Below the pieces are notes generated by a model. The model saw nothing but the letters and a program-made list of their open reading frames with translations. It ran no database searches and had not been told where the DNA came from. This document shows positions 1 to 10,280 of a stretch of 64,000 bases of DNA, one piece after another; the stretch's first letter is position 1; each line of letters opens with the position of its first letter. Both the position numbers and the translations under genes were made by a program. Source of the DNA: Neoarius graeffei (Eukaryota > Chordata > Actinopteri > Siluriformes > Ariidae); the NCBI RefSeq assembly GCF_027579695.1, contig NC_083583.1:20064257-20128256 (forward strand). Reading direction: 5' to 3'.

Positions 1-180
1 CCACATTTTTCAGATTTTTATTTGTTTAAAATTTTGAAGACCATTTATCATTTTCGTTTCACTTCACAATTATGTGCTACTCTGTGTTGGTCTATCACAT
101 AAAATCTCAATAAAAAACTTTTAAGTTCGTGGTTGTAAGGTGGAAAAATGTGAAAAAGTTCAAGGGGTATGAATACTTTT
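1..180. mobile_element. Terminal fragment of a Tc1/mariner-like transposon
   Basis: The segment ends in a motif (aaggggtatgaatacttttt, then caaggcactctgta) that resembles the terminal inverted repeat of a widespread fish Tc1 family, whose outer end reads CAGTGCCTTG on the other strand. A short TA tract follows at 190-210. The transposase would lie off the left edge. This is recognised from family knowledge of the terminal motif only. Confidence 0.55.
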
Positions 181-210
181 TCAAGGCACTCTGTATATAT
201 ATATATATAT

Positions 211-1090
211 TCTAGTGTAAGTTGATAACTACAGAAACAATGATGTACTAAGACGAGCGCATGAATATAAATCTGTGATTTGGCTTGTGACTGTCAGAAC
301 GAATCAGATTTCAACAGTGCTGTGGAATAGCATAATAAATTACGACTTGCCGAGAAATAATGTTGGCTCATGCAAATGTCAAAGCTAGCATTTGGGAATC
401 ACACACAGCCTTGACCTTTAACCTGAAAACTTATATGTTATTTCGTCAGACATTTTGATAAACAGCTCTTCTCTTAGGCAAAGGTGCAGCTCTGGATGCT
501 CATGGTCAGAGTGAGCTGTGAGAGAATAAAGCGCTGTGGTAAACTGCAGCGGTGAACTGTTACTACTAGAGCTGGGACTTGAGCTCAGCTAAACCTTAAC
601 CAGACACCAAAAAAGCAACGGGGCAAAGGATTTTGCAAGGGATTAGCGGCAGGCTGCCAGGTCGCTCCTTTGTGTGTAGCTGTCGATGTTGATTTTAAAA
701 GTAACTATGTAAATTACAGAGGGAAATGAATACTTAAATCTGAGTGAAAAATACTGTAGCGAGCGTGCAGCGTGGAAGAAGAGTCTGGAGACAGAAATCT
801 TAGTTTCTCGGTCGTTATCCTGTGCTTCTTGCTCTTGATAGCACTGGCTTGACCGCTTTATTAGCATTCGCTAACACTACTGATGAACGCTACACCGGCT
901 GGAAGGTGACTTCACTGCTGCACTGACTCGCGGTTAAGCAAGTGCTGGCCTTCGAGAGGGCGAGGGCGATAGATTTTTGGCCCCTCCCGCTATAAATCAA
1001 AATCTGATTGGTTAATTCATCTGTCACTTCCTACATAAACATACACTGCCACGGCCTTCTGTCCTGGCAATGAAGTCCTAACCAATGATA
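211..1090. other. Intronic sequence, nothing recognised
   Basis: This stretch lies downstream of the bmal1 bHLH exon on the transcribed (minus) strand, so it should be intron. I see no convincing exon, repeat terminus or RNA gene in it. In particular the next expected bmal1 exon (start of PAS-A) was looked for and not found between here and position 2505. Confidence 0.4.
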
Positions 1091-1612
1091 CCCCTTTTCC
1101 ACCAAATCAGTTCCAGGGCTGGTTCGGGGCCAGTGCTGGTGCTGGTGCAAAACTCGTTCAACTTGTGAGCCAGCTGAGAACCAGTTTGCTTTTCCATAGC
1201 TCGCGGTGCTAAGGGAAGCCACGTCATTACGTCGCTGTATACGTCAGTTACGTCGCTACGTTTGCATAAACCTTGGCGCGAATATCGAAGCAAAAACAAC
1301 ACGGAAGAAGCAGCAGCAGCAACAACAACAACAATAATAATGATGGATGACTTTGCGTTTGTACAGCTGCTGCTTCTCGTCGCTTAAAAATGGCGATCTT
1401 TCGCGGTCTTGTTATTGTTGTTGGTCTTAACAACTCCGCCCCCCCGCTGACGTAAGCGGTTCTTTCCTCTGGCCCAGCAAAGAGCTGGTGCTAGCCTGGA
1501 ACCGGTTTTTCTGGCCCCAGAGCCAGTTCTTTGTCAGTGGAAACAGAAAACCCGGTTCCAAACTAAGCACTGGCCCCGAACCAGCCCTGGAACTGCTTTG
1601 GTGGAAAAGGGG
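1091..1612. mobile_element. MITE with about 45-bp inverted termini
   Basis: The left end (CCCCTTTTCCACCAAATCAG...) and right end (mirror of CCCCTTTTCCACCAAAGCAG...) form a clear inverted repeat that continues through a GGGCTGGTTCGGGGCCAGTG core at both sides. The interior holds a CAG/CAA/AAT trinucleotide tract near 1304-1344 and no transposase. The target duplication could not be settled. A degraded relative lies at 23530-23725. Confidence 0.7.
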
Positions 1613-2355
1613 CATGAGTGAGCCAGCTCAAAACTCTTCTCAGCCTAGAGACAACAAACAAACAAACAAACAAACAAAAAAAATCTCATTGGATAACTCG
1701 ATTTTAATGTTTTCAGGACAGTAACCCTTTCATTTCTGAAGCAAATTTGATAGCAAATGAGGCCGAATTAGAATTAAAGAGAATAATTATAATGAAATTA
1801 TGAAAGAAATTAAATATAACATTTGAAATGCTGATATGTTTGGGCCTTCTCTGAAGGCCTAGAAGGTTCCCCTCTGGTAAATTGGCTCTAACTTCTGGCT
1901 CTATGCTGTCAAACTTCAACCTGCGTGATTCCGCAATTGCATTCTAATCCAAATATACACCCTTCTAAACCACTGTATGCTCTTAAACACACCTGACAAT
2001 TTGTTCTCTCTGCCTGTTGGCTTTAACCTGTACTTCTACTGCCTTGTATGATCCTGACATTTCTCCATGAGTCAGTGCCAGATCCTGACAAATTTCTTCT
2101 GCTTTGGCTCTCCTCACCTTCCAGACCTGACTGATTGATTGATTTTAATGTTCTACTCTACCGCTCTTCTTTCTGTATCATCGCTGGGAGCTTTCTGCAC
2201 TTGTGGCCCATTTACAATAATTGTGGATAATCACACATGAACACGCTGAAGACTTGCTCCTCCTCAAAACAGTTTATGTCTGGAAACTATTTTTAGCTCT
2301 TTCTGTCTATTCTAATGATTTACAATCTCACGTCACCCAGAGCCAGTGTCTAGTT
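1613..2355. other. Intronic sequence, no confident feature
   Basis: There is a short CAAA-type tract at 1653-1680. The rest is AT-rich intron without a recognisable exon. Pieces around 2030-2200 (tttctccatgagtcag; ctgggagctttctgc) look like remnants of the repeat family at 2356-2480, but this is not firm. Confidence 0.35.
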
Positions 2356-2485
2356 CCTGTCAAGGTGTTATTCTTGTATCATTGCAGGGAGTTTTTCTGT
2401 GCCACTGTTGCCTCTGGCTTGCTCATTAGCGCTCTAAATCTAGATTTCTCGAAAGCTGCTTTGTGACCCTGTCTGTTGTTTGAAG
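2356..2485 (+). repeat. Fragment of a dispersed repeat ending in an aaagctgcttt motif
   Basis: The run from tgtcaaggtgt through gccactgttgcctctggctt, gctcatta and gaaagctgctttgtgac matches the arrangement of words in the arms of the palindromic element at 57370-58741 (gccactgttgccacaggctt, gctcattg, aaagctgctttatgac). It is therefore a truncated copy of the same or a sister family. Confidence 0.5.
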
Positions 2486-2504
2486 TATTATATATAATTT
2501 TTAC

Positions 2505-2662
2505 CTCGTAATGTTTTCATGTGCTGGACGGCCATGCGTAATACAGTCAGTTTGTCCAGTTTACGGGACATGGCATTGCAGGTAGGCACTAGTGAAGCCA
2601 GCTCGTCGATGAAGCTGTTCATTTTGTCCCTGCGTCGCTTCTCAATCTGACTGTGAGCCTCC
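2505..2662 (-). CDS. bmal1: bmal1 coding exon: bHLH domain
   Basis: The exon encodes the basic helix-loop-helix region of BMAL1, the PAS-bHLH transcription factor that pairs with CLOCK and binds E-boxes in the nucleus. The translation runs from [18 protein letters not shown] through [19 protein letters not shown] to [11 protein letters not shown], with the basic residues HxxxEKRRR that contact DNA. It is 158 nt long. The acceptor is TAG before 2662 and the donor is GTAAAA at 2504. Entry phase is 2 (its first base completes the AGG Arg codon begun by the exon at 6080-6118) and exit phase is 1. The residues fit BMAL1 and not BMAL2, whose bHLH differs at several of these positions. There is no disruption. 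The following PAS exons are outside the window. Confidence 0.96.
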
Positions 2663-2740
2663 CTACGGAGGGCACAGGAATAAAGAGTCACAAAGCCCTA
2701 TAATAGGATCCAAATGTTGTCTACTACTACTACAAAGAAC

Positions 2741-2743
2741 ACA

Positions 2744-2787
<44 letters not shown>
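2741..2787. repeat. (CA)n microsatellite
   Basis: An almost pure CA dinucleotide run just upstream (on the transcribed strand) of the bHLH exon acceptor, at the left border of the decayed transposon that starts near 2790. Confidence 0.9.
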
Positions 2788-2790
<3 letters not shown>

Positions 2791-2874
2791 TCAAATCAGA
2801 AAAAGTTGGGACAACATGTTGAAATTGAAATTAAAACTGAAACCAATGATTTGTAAATCATCTTTGAATTGTAT

Positions 2875-3893
2875 AGAGATCTTGCAGTCACGTGACCAGA
2901 AAGTACACAACCGCCATCGTGTCGGTCAAAAACACCGCTGAATACTGCTGCATTCGTGTACAGAATGGATCAATTTCAACCGACGGACTACACGGCTCAT
3001 TTTTCTAATGAACAGATAACTAGATATATGTCTAAAATAAACGATCTACAGATTTGTGACCCTTATGGCTTTCCGGACGGAGTTTTCACGACCGGATTTT
3101 GAACTGCCAGCGGAATACCCGGACGTGTATGATTACCTCATCAACTTTCCCTCGCTGTTCAGTGGTGAAGCACTGCATGCTTATAAATCTCTGGACAGTT
3201 ATCTTTACAGAAATTCAGGATTTGTCAGCGACTCAGATGTGGCATCTTGTAAACAAGAAAATGATCCTCACTGGATGGGTAAGTCACTTAAGTATTGAGT
3301 ATAGCACTGACCAGCCGATTATAGAATAGAATAAGGTAATTCCAAATCGTCCGTCTTGTTTACATGGATCTGGCGTTGGAGAGGTAGAGGCTTGGCAGTG
3401 GAGATTTGAGTAGCTGTTTTCTGAGCTTAGTCAACAGGCCGGCTCTGCCTGTAGCCTCGCTTTTGCTTCGGCTCCCGGCGCCGCCTCCTTCGCTTTGCTT
3501 CCAATAACAATCCACGGAGACCCCACTGGTCTCGCAATCTGGTCTCGTCCGGAATGTTGTGCATGCGATGGAAATCGCTACAAACCGTCATTTTCTGCTG
3601 GAAACCAATGTCCTGTAAGTCCATACGGTTGTAGTGGATATTGAAGTCCGGTACAGACGAACAACATGCAAAAATACACACAAAAAACATAAAAACTGTG
3701 CACAGGTAGGGAGAGCTTGTAGCCGCAGCCGTTGTAGTAGAATTCTATATAGTAGGGTTTTCCAGAAGAAAAGGTAGAAGTAAAAGCAGAAGTAGAACCA
3801 GAAGTAGAAGTAGAAGGCGGAATATGGCGTTTGACCTACAAGATGGCGTCTGTCACAATCTGGATCGGCTGTGACGTCACATGCAAGATCTCT
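2875..3893 (+). mobile_element. ISL2EU-like transposon, 1,019 bp, AT target duplication
   Basis: The termini are perfect 12-bp inverted repeats AGAGATCTTGCA, followed in both arms by a CACGTGAC/GTGACGTCAC motif. They are flanked by AT on each side (2873-2874 and 3894-3895). A 2-bp target duplication, together with an internal exon of the YqaJ-type recombinase protein, points to ISL2EU. A second element of the same style lies at 28550-29987. The interior also has a GA-rich minisatellite at 3763-3822. Confidence 0.7.
2965..3278 (+). pseudogene. Fossil first exon of an ISL2EU-type YqaJ-recombinase protein
   Basis: An ATG at 2965 opens a frame (MDQFQPTDYTAHFSNEQITR...) that breaks near 3100. The adjacent frame continues with FELPAEYPDVYDYLINFPSL and EALHAYKSLDSYLYRNSGFV up to a good splice donor, GG|GTAAGT, at 3278. 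The YPDVY.YL...AYKSL..Y spacing is the hallmark I know from the N-terminal region of teleost transposon proteins that carry a YqaJ-like exonuclease domain further on. The catalytic part is absent from this copy, so it is a non-autonomous, broken remnant. Assignment rests on motif memory. Confidence 0.55.
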
Positions 3894-4354
3894 ATTGCAC
3901 TCAAAACAATACAACAGCAAAACACTTAATTCAATTTTGATTCTTGTAATACATTTTAAAAAAAGCTGGGACAGTAAAGCATTTACCAGTTTATAATGTT
4001 CCATTCCTTCTCACAACACTTAAAAGATGTTTAGGGACTGAAGACACCAAGGGATGAAACGTTTCAGGTGTTATTTTTGTCCCATTCTTCCTGCAAACAG
4101 GTCTTAAGGTGTGCAACAGTACTGGGTCGTCATGGTCATATTTTTCAGTGAAAAATTCGCCACGCATTCTCTGCTGGGGACAGAGGGGACTGGCACCCTC
4201 TTCTTCCACAGCCCTGCCTTTGTAATGTGTGCAGAATGTGGTTTTGCATTGGCTTGTTGAAATATCCCTGGAAAAGATGTCTTGAAGGCAGCATACGTTG
4301 CTCTAAAACCTCAATGTACTTTTCTGCATTAATGCTGCCATCAAAGGAGTGTAA

Positions 4355-4938
4355 TACTGTGTTCACACTTATACCGGTACGAAAGTGGTATAACTGTATC
4401 GATACAAAGTATACCGGTACAGTTTAGTGCGTCTGTCCACACTAGCGAGAAATGTTTGCGGTTTTCTTTCACGGTAGTTGAAATGCGCGTGCGCAAAATG
4501 TTTCCGTGGTTACTGAGTAACTTCCTTCCGAGAATATATGGCGGATGAAACAACGTGTGTGTGCTTTTTGTTGTCAATGTACAGTCTGTATTTCTGGTGG
4601 TCATTTATTCAGTCGAATTGTATAAAACGCGCGAGGCAGTTGAGAAAGAAACAAACGAATCTCCGTTCTTCACTATTTTATTCAGTGAAGACATCGATTG
4701 AGGTGTGTGACTTTGCGCATGCGCATTATATTTGTATCGATACAGAGCCGCTTCATCTGTCCACACTACGCGAAGCGCTACAGTACCGATACTGTACCGG
4801 TACGAAACCCATACATTTGTGGGTTTCGTACCGATACAGTTATACCGCTACAGTACCGGTATAGTTGTTAGTGTGGACAGGTGTTGTGGTACGAAAGTAG
4901 TTTCGTATCGGTACAAAATCCCTAGTGTGGACAAGGTA
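4355..4938. mobile_element. Harbinger-like MITE with TAA target duplication
   Basis: The termini TACTGTGTTCACACT and (inverted) TACCTTGTCCACACT are flanked by TAA at 4352-4354 and 4939-4941, the 3-bp duplication typical of PIF/Harbinger. The subterminal regions are rich in ACCGGTAC and GTATCGATAC palindromes, likely transposase binding sites. There is no coding capacity. It sits inside the decayed transposon 2790-5600. Confidence 0.7.
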
Positions 4939-5629
4939 TAAGTTACCTTTGCCAAGGGCACTGACACAACCCCATACCATCACAGACCCTGGCTTTTGGA
5001 CTTGTTGCTGGTATCAGTCTGGATGGAATTTTTTTGTCTTTGGTCCAGAGCACATGTTGTCCATTTTGTAGAAAAAACAATAACCTGAAATACTGATTTG
5101 TCTGACCACAATATACATTTCCACTGTGTAATGGTCCATCCCAGATACCTCTGAGCCCAGAGAAGTCAACAGTACTCCTGGACGCAGTTAACCTAAGGCT
5201 TCCTTTTTGCACAGTTAAGTTTTAACTGGTATTTGTGAATGTAACTCCATATTGTAGTGCTTGACAAAGGTTTGCCAAAGTAATCCTGAGCCCATGTGGT
5301 TCTATCAGCTGTAGATGAATGATGGTTCTTGATAAAGTGCTGTCTGAGGGATTAGAGATCACGGGTGTTCAGCTTAGGCTTGCGCCCTTGCCCTTTGCAA
5401 ACCAAAATTCCTCCAGATTCCTTGAATCGTTTAATGATATTCTGTACTACAGAAGGTGAAATATCAATATCCCTTCATATCTTTCTTTGAGGAACGTTGT
5501 TTTTAAACATTTAAATAATTTTCTCATGCATTTATTGACAAACTGTAGATCCTCAGCCCATCTTTGCTCCTCAAAGACTAGGACTTTCCTGGATACTGGT
5601 TTTGTACCAAATCATGATTACAATAACCT

Positions 5630-6034
5630 GAGACCAAATCATGACCAAGACCAGAGTGTATTGAGACTGAGACAAGCCCAAGGCAGGGCGAGACCAAGTC
5701 AAGACCAGACCAGCGGGTGTGAAGGGGTGGGGGAGGGGTGACCGACGTTAACAGTAACAAAAATTTTGAATTAGCAAGGAGCCACGTTATTGGTTACATT
5801 TGAAAGCAGGAAGATTTACATCCAATCACAGGAATGATGTTAACAAATAAATCAGATAATCTATAGGCAATTTCGTGATATCCCCTACAGTTGTGGTCTC
5901 GACCAGTCTTGAAATAAAATCCCGAGTCCTCTATGTCCGAGACCGAGACAAGACTGAGTAAAAATGTGGTCGATTCCGAGATGAGACTCAGACCTTCAAA
6001 AAGTGCTCGAGACCGGTCTCAAGTACTACAGCAC
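5630..6034. mobile_element. hAT-like fragment with GAGACC repeats
   Basis: The right end (ggtctcaagtactacagcac, i.e. GTGCTGTAGTACTTGAGACC inverted) and the repeated gagacc/gactgagac words match a common fish hAT MITE style. The left end is unclear because it merges with the end of the older transposon. The right end is 46 bp from the bmal1 exon at 6080-6118, so it forms the intron sequence just downstream of that exon's splice donor. Confidence 0.45.
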
Positions 6035-6079
6035 TACTATCTAAAGCCACATATAGGAGTGAAGATGCAGAAATGTTAC

Positions 6080-6118
6080 CTGGCGTTCTTTATCCGGCCT
6101 TGTTGATCAATACAATCC
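6080..6118 (-). CDS. bmal1: bmal1 39-nt coding exon (DCIDQQGRIKNAR)
   Basis: Acceptor AACAG lies before 6118 and donor GTAACA at 6079. The exon reads as the last base of a codon, then D-C-I-D-Q-Q-G-R-I-K-N-A, then AG, which joins with G of the bHLH exon to give Arg. The segment QGRIKNAR directly before [11 protein letters not shown] is the invariant start of the BMAL1 basic region. Both ends are phase 2 and the length is 39 nt, so skipping would keep the frame. It is too short for ORF-based detection. Confidence 0.93.
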
Positions 6119-6243
6119 CTGTTAAAAGACAAATTTTAAAAATATTTGACAAAACGAAATTTTAAATCCAATCAGACTACAGGTTTACTAATCCATCAGT
6201 TAACATTTTAATTGCTAAAATGTGTGACCACTGTTATAGCTAC

Positions 6244-6282
6244 CTTCCAATTTGCTTGTCCTTGTCCATATCCATACTGTCC
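6244..6282 (-). CDS. bmal1: bmal1 39-nt coding exon (DSMDMDKDKQIGR)
   Basis: Acceptor TCAAG lies before 6282 and donor GTAGCT at 6243. The translation D-S-M-D-M-D-K-D-K-Q-I-G plus AG corresponds to the acidic SMDTDKD stretch that follows the conserved TDYQ sequence in vertebrate BMAL1. The first base completes Gln-47, begun in the 8280-8419 exon. Like its neighbour it is 39 nt and phase 2/2. The intron to the next exon is only 125 nt, so the two micro-exons form a pair. Confidence 0.92.
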
Positions 6283-6909
6283 CTTGACAGATTATAAAAC
6301 AAAGTTGAAGCAATTCATTTGGTAATCATTTACATTAAATACAAAAAGGTGAATATCTGGCGAAACCCCAAAAACGTTAAATCAACTTTACTTAACATGT
6401 TATCATGTCACGTTTCTTAAAGGTAAACATTTTTCGCTTTGTGAATAAAAATGCAACTGTTGAATGCAAATACTATAATGGTTTGTTTAAAGATCTGTAA
6501 AACAAAGCGTTACCTACAGATATGATCTATATTAAAGGAGAACTGAAGGCAATTTTTTTATTATCAAAATTCTATTTCTCTCATTTTATTAAATATAGGA
6601 ATGCATTTTTGATCGCTATTTTGTCACTGCTATAGCAAGTTATGAGTGTTTGAAATATGCTCTGTAATATATCGGTCCATACGTCAAAGCAATGGCTGTA
6701 AACAAGATTTGTTGAGACTTGTGCGAGACATCGTAGGATGCAAGTCAAACGTACAGCGGAAATCAAAGTGACCAACATCTGCCAACGTTGTCAAAAGACG
6801 CGCGGGCCCTCCTTCGAATGCTGATGTAATCAAGCCGGGAGTTTTGTTTGTTTTGATAGCAATCAGGAAAGTTTGAAAAAAGTCGGCAGCAATAGTCATT
6901 TAAACTTGT

Positions 6910-6923
6910 TTTTGTGCAATATT
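6910..6923. repeat. Target-site duplication of SINE 6924-7293
   Basis: The 14-mer ttttgtgcaatatt occurs at 6910-6923 and again at 7294-7307, exactly bracketing the SINE. Confidence 0.9.
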
Positions 6924-7293
6924 CCATCCATCCATTACCTGTAGCCGCTTTATCCTGTCCTACAGGGTCGCAGGCAAGCTGGAGCCTATCCCAGCTGACT
7001 ACGGGCGAAAGGCGGGGTACACCCTGGACAAGTCGCCAGGTCATCACAGGGCTGACACATAGACACAGACAACCATTCACACTCACATTCACACCTACGC
7101 TCAATTTAGAGTCACCAGTTAACCTAACCTGCATGTCTTTGGACTGTGGGGGAAACCGGAGCACCCGGAGGAAACCCACGCAGACACGGGGAGAACATGC
7201 AAACTCCACACAGAAAGGCCCTCGCTGGCCGCTGGACTCGAACCCAGGACCTTCTTGTTGTGAGGCGACAGTGCTAACCACTACACCACCGTG
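6924..7293 (-). mobile_element. tRNA-derived SINE, GATGG-tail type
   Basis: On the minus strand it starts with a tRNA-like head (A box GTGTAGTGGTTAGC, B box GGTTCGAGTCC). It continues through the shared body (ctccggtttcccccacagtc ... cagctgggataggctccag) and ends in gataaagcggctacaggtaa with a GGATGG tail. The flanking 14-bp duplication shows LINE-type target-primed insertion. It has no coding function. Confidence 0.93.
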
Positions 7294-7425
7294 TTTTGTG
7301 CAATATTTCGTTTGGAAAACAGTTTTCAAAATGGCGGCACTGACACCTGGCTGACACTTGACGTTTCGAAGTCTCGCACAAGTCTCATGAAGATCACGCG
7401 GATAAGCGACGCCTGCCGTGGACCA

Positions 7426-7803
7426 TCTCATCTCATCTCATTATCTCTAGCCGCTTTATCCTGTCCTACAGGGTCGCAGGCAAGCTGGAGCCTATCCCAG
7501 CTGACTACGGGCGAAAGTCGGGGTACACCCTGGACAAGTCGCCAGGTCATCACAGGGCTGACACATAGACACAGACAACCATTCACACTCACATTCACAC
7601 CTACGCTCAATTTAGAGTCACCAGTTAACCTAACCTGCATGTCTTTGGACTGTGGGGGAAACCGGAGCACCCGGAGGAAACCCACGCGGACACGGGGAGA
7701 ACATGCAAACTCCACACAGAAAGGCCCTCGCCGGCCACGGGGCTCGAACCCAGGACCTTCTTGCTGTGAGGCGACAGCGCTAACCACTACACCACCGTGC
7801 CGC
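7426..7803 (-). mobile_element. tRNA-derived SINE, TGAGA-tail type
   Basis: Same family as the copy at 6924 but ending in the (GAGAT)n tail. The 14-bp duplication cctgccgtggacca lies at 7412-7425 and 7804-7817. Confidence 0.93.
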
Positions 7804-7817
7804 CCTGCCGTGGACCA

Positions 7818-8279
7818 AACGAACTAAATTCAGCATGGCTACAAACCGAATAGGCCGATAAGTATAATATTTAATTGCAATTAGTTGCCAATACGAGTCA
7901 CGATATAAAGTTACTAAAACCGAAACTGTAATTGAATAACACGTTAATTAAGAAATAAAGCAAGTTTAAAAATGACTTCAGTTCTCCTTTAAAAAAAAAA
8001 GTGGCTGATGAAAGAATGTTTATAGCTACTGTAACATAAGTAATAAAAGGAACTTGCTTTATAGATATTCCATAACATTAAACGTAACTATAAACTCATT
8101 AAAAAAACAACAAAGCAAATAAAACATGGGGCATCCCATTATAGGAAAATAATCAACCTTGATGTGGTAAAAGGGAGGTTGACCTGCCATTTTTGAGAAC
8201 AATAGAGCTGTAACTTTCTTTATCACACAAAGAACACCATGGCCTACAGGAATGTACAGTAATTCAGAGTTGGACTCAC
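7818..8279. other. bmal1 intron after the N-terminal exon, no feature seen
   Basis: AT-rich intron between the SINE and the N-terminal coding exon. The donor GTGAGT of that exon is at 8279-8274. Nothing else is recognisable. Confidence 0.5.
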
Positions 8280-8419
8280 TGGTAGTCGGTGGCACTGCCT
8301 TTCCTCTTGCGGGTGTAGTCCAAGGAGGACGTGCTGATGGAACTGCTGATGAGTTCAGTGGAGCTGGGAGACATGAACTCATTCATCGTAGAGGAGATGT
8401 CCATTCTCTGGTCTGCCAT
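8280..8419 (-). CDS. bmal1: bmal1 first coding exon (start codon, N-terminus)
   Basis: The ATG at 8419 opens MADQRMDISSTMNEFMSPSS and continues to TRKRKGSATDYQ, the conserved N-terminus of BMAL1 including the basic KRKGS motif that acts as part of the nuclear localisation signal in vertebrates. The exon begins at 8427 after the acceptor TTTCTGCAG and carries 8 nt of 5' UTR. The frame is open upstream only because of the short leader. It ends with CA of Gln-47 before the donor GTGAGT at 8279. The start is chosen because MADQRMDISS is the known vertebrate start and an acceptor precedes it. The promoter is about 22.6 kb upstream, so at least one non-coding 5' exon is required. Confidence 0.95.
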
Positions 8420-9624
8420 GAGATCATCTGCAGAAATAAACACACCAATCAGTTGAAGCAGTCGGATAACTGAAGCACTGAATTGGAGAAAAAACAGACG
8501 TGGCATTGTAAAATTTACTTTCAGAACCCACCACAAAGATTCATGAGAACTGTCGTTTTCAGACCATCCCATGAAATGTTTATTCATAAACTGCAAAGAA
8601 CAGAGATTCGAGTGAGACAGTAGGCATGGTGTCTTAAGACAGAGTCAAAATAGGATATTTAATAACAATATCAGCCTGTAACCGAAACATATGCAAGAAT
8701 AAATGGCACAATCATTAATTCTATCTATCAAAACACAAAGATGATGCACGATTCAAATAGAAATGATTAAAATGGGGGCGGCACGGTGGTGTAGTGGTTA
8801 GCACAGTCACCTCACAGCAAGAAGGTCCTGGGTTTGAGCCCAGTACCCGACAGGGGCCTTTCTGTGTGGAGTTTGCATGTTCTCCCCGTGTCTGCGTGGG
8901 TTTCCTCCGCAGGCCTAGACATTAAGCATTTACCACCGGTGGCCCGTTGGGCCAGTGGAATTGAAAAGTTACTGGCCCAAATGGAAAATGTGGTGGCCCG
9001 AATGCGCACGGTACCCGAACCACAGCTGCCGCAGGCACAGGTGCTTGCACAAAGCAGGGGGTCCAGGGGCCTTCCCCCGGAAAATTTTGATTTTTCAATT
9101 CATATTCGTGCATTCTAGTGCATTTTAAGGTGAAATTAATGAAAATAAGATTATTCATATTTTGCTAACATTATTATATCTTTATTGTTTGTTCACATTG
9201 ATATTTTATTGTTTGCATTTCTTGTTCTATCAATTTCTTAGTTCCATTTAAAATGTCCTTTGTTCTTGTTCTCTGTTCGTTTAACACGTGCTGTTGATTA
9301 CTGTTTTACATTAACAATTGTTTGTATAAGTTTTAGAATAAGCTAAGTTTTGCCTCACCATGCAACTAACTTGTTTATAGAATAAGCTTTGCCTGTAACC
9401 CACCCTGTGTGATGGAGACACATTTTCCTTTTTTGTCATGGTTTCAACTTTGGCTCATATATTCTCAACATTGTAGATATTGAATTCTCACCACTGTAGA
9501 TATTCTAATAGAAATAGAGGTACAATGAACTTTTTAAATACACCTTTATATAATAGCCACAAGACACACACAGGCCAGTCCCAGTCTGGATGAAAGGTGA
9601 GGGTGGCACACTAACCCTCATCAT

Positions 9625-10003
9625 CTCATCTCATCTCATTATCTCTAGCCGCTTTATCCTGTTCTACAGGGTTGCAGGCAAGCTGGAGCCTATCCCAGCT
9701 GACTACGGGCGAAAGGCAGGGTACAGCCTGGACAAGTCGCCAGGTCATCACAGGGCTGACACATAGACACAGACAACCATTCACACTCACATTCACACCT
9801 ACGGTCAATTTAGAGTCACCAGTTAACCTAACCTGCATGTCTTTGGACTGTGGGGGAAACCGGAGCACCCGGAGGAAACCCACGCGGACACGGGGAGAAC
9901 ATGCAAACTCCACACAGAAAGGCCCTCGCCGGCCCCGGGGCTCGAACCCGGACCTTCTTGCTGTGAGGCGACAGCGCTAACCACTACACCACCGTGCCGC
10001 CCC
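9625..10003 (-). mobile_element. SINE, TGAGA-tail type
   Basis: Complete copy. The 12-bp duplication aaccctcatcat lies at 9613-9624 and 10004-10015. It lies inside the hAT element. Confidence 0.92.
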
Positions 10004-10280
10004 AACCCTCATCATGCTGGATTTAAATGGGCATTTTTATTGCCCATGAAGAAGTTTTAGTTCTTAATTAATAAAATATCATGAGAATCATTGACAAACC
10101 ATACATTTCCTGAAAGGGTGGACTTTGGGGAATAATCTAGTGAGATTTTTGCAAAGCCTTACCTGCTCAGGGGTGATTTATAACCCTAATTACCTGTTAA
10201 TTAGCTAATTAACAGGTATGCTCAGGTGAGCCAAAAAGGGGTGAAATGTTGTATTTTTTTAATAAGACAAGATATAAACA

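Larger units (their letters stand above)
2790..5600 (-). mobile_element. Decayed DNA transposon (ends with agttgggaca motif), hosting two insertions
   Basis: Both ends and many internal words belong to a common fish DDE-transposon family whose ends carry aaaagttgggaca. Minus-strand fragments such as DGSINAEKYIEVLEQRMLPS (near 4280-4350) resemble the middle of an IS630/Tc1-type transposase. The reading frame is broken throughout. Removing the ISL2EU-like element (2875-3893) and the MITE (4355-4938) restores continuity of the flanks, so both inserted into it. A left-end fragment of the same family is seen at 63060-63208. The exact superfamily is uncertain. Confidence 0.6.

Noticed and set aside
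1-2504. PAS-domain exon downstream of the bHLH exon
   Set aside because: Looked for the conserved start of the next exon on the minus strand and did not find it; it probably lies left of the window.
2488-2691. Extension of the bHLH exon frame beyond its borders (MTLYSCALR... and ...KNYI)
   Set aside because: These are intron translations. The TAG acceptor at 2663 and the GTAAAA donor at 2504 give the exon limits that match BMAL1.
3427-4004. Arg/Lys-rich or Phe/Tyr-rich frames on the minus strand
   Set aside because: Produced by the GA-rich minisatellite and transposon sequence; no protein features.
6763-7827. Long open frames of 110-220 codons repeated across the window (PRGFESSG..., SLDCGGNRSTRRKP-type peptides)
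   Set aside because: They are translations of the SINE body on either strand. The same peptide appears wherever a SINE lies, with no codon constraint or start logic.
2505-8419. Assignment to bmal2 (arntl2) or a CLOCK/NPAS gene
   Set aside because: The N-terminus MADQRMDISS and the exact bHLH residues fit BMAL1. BMAL2 differs in the N-terminus and at several bHLH positions.
8775-8850. Genuine tRNA gene in the SINE head
   Set aside because: A and B boxes are present, but the cloverleaf is not closed and the sequence is always attached to the SINE body. It is the tRNA-derived promoter of the SINE.
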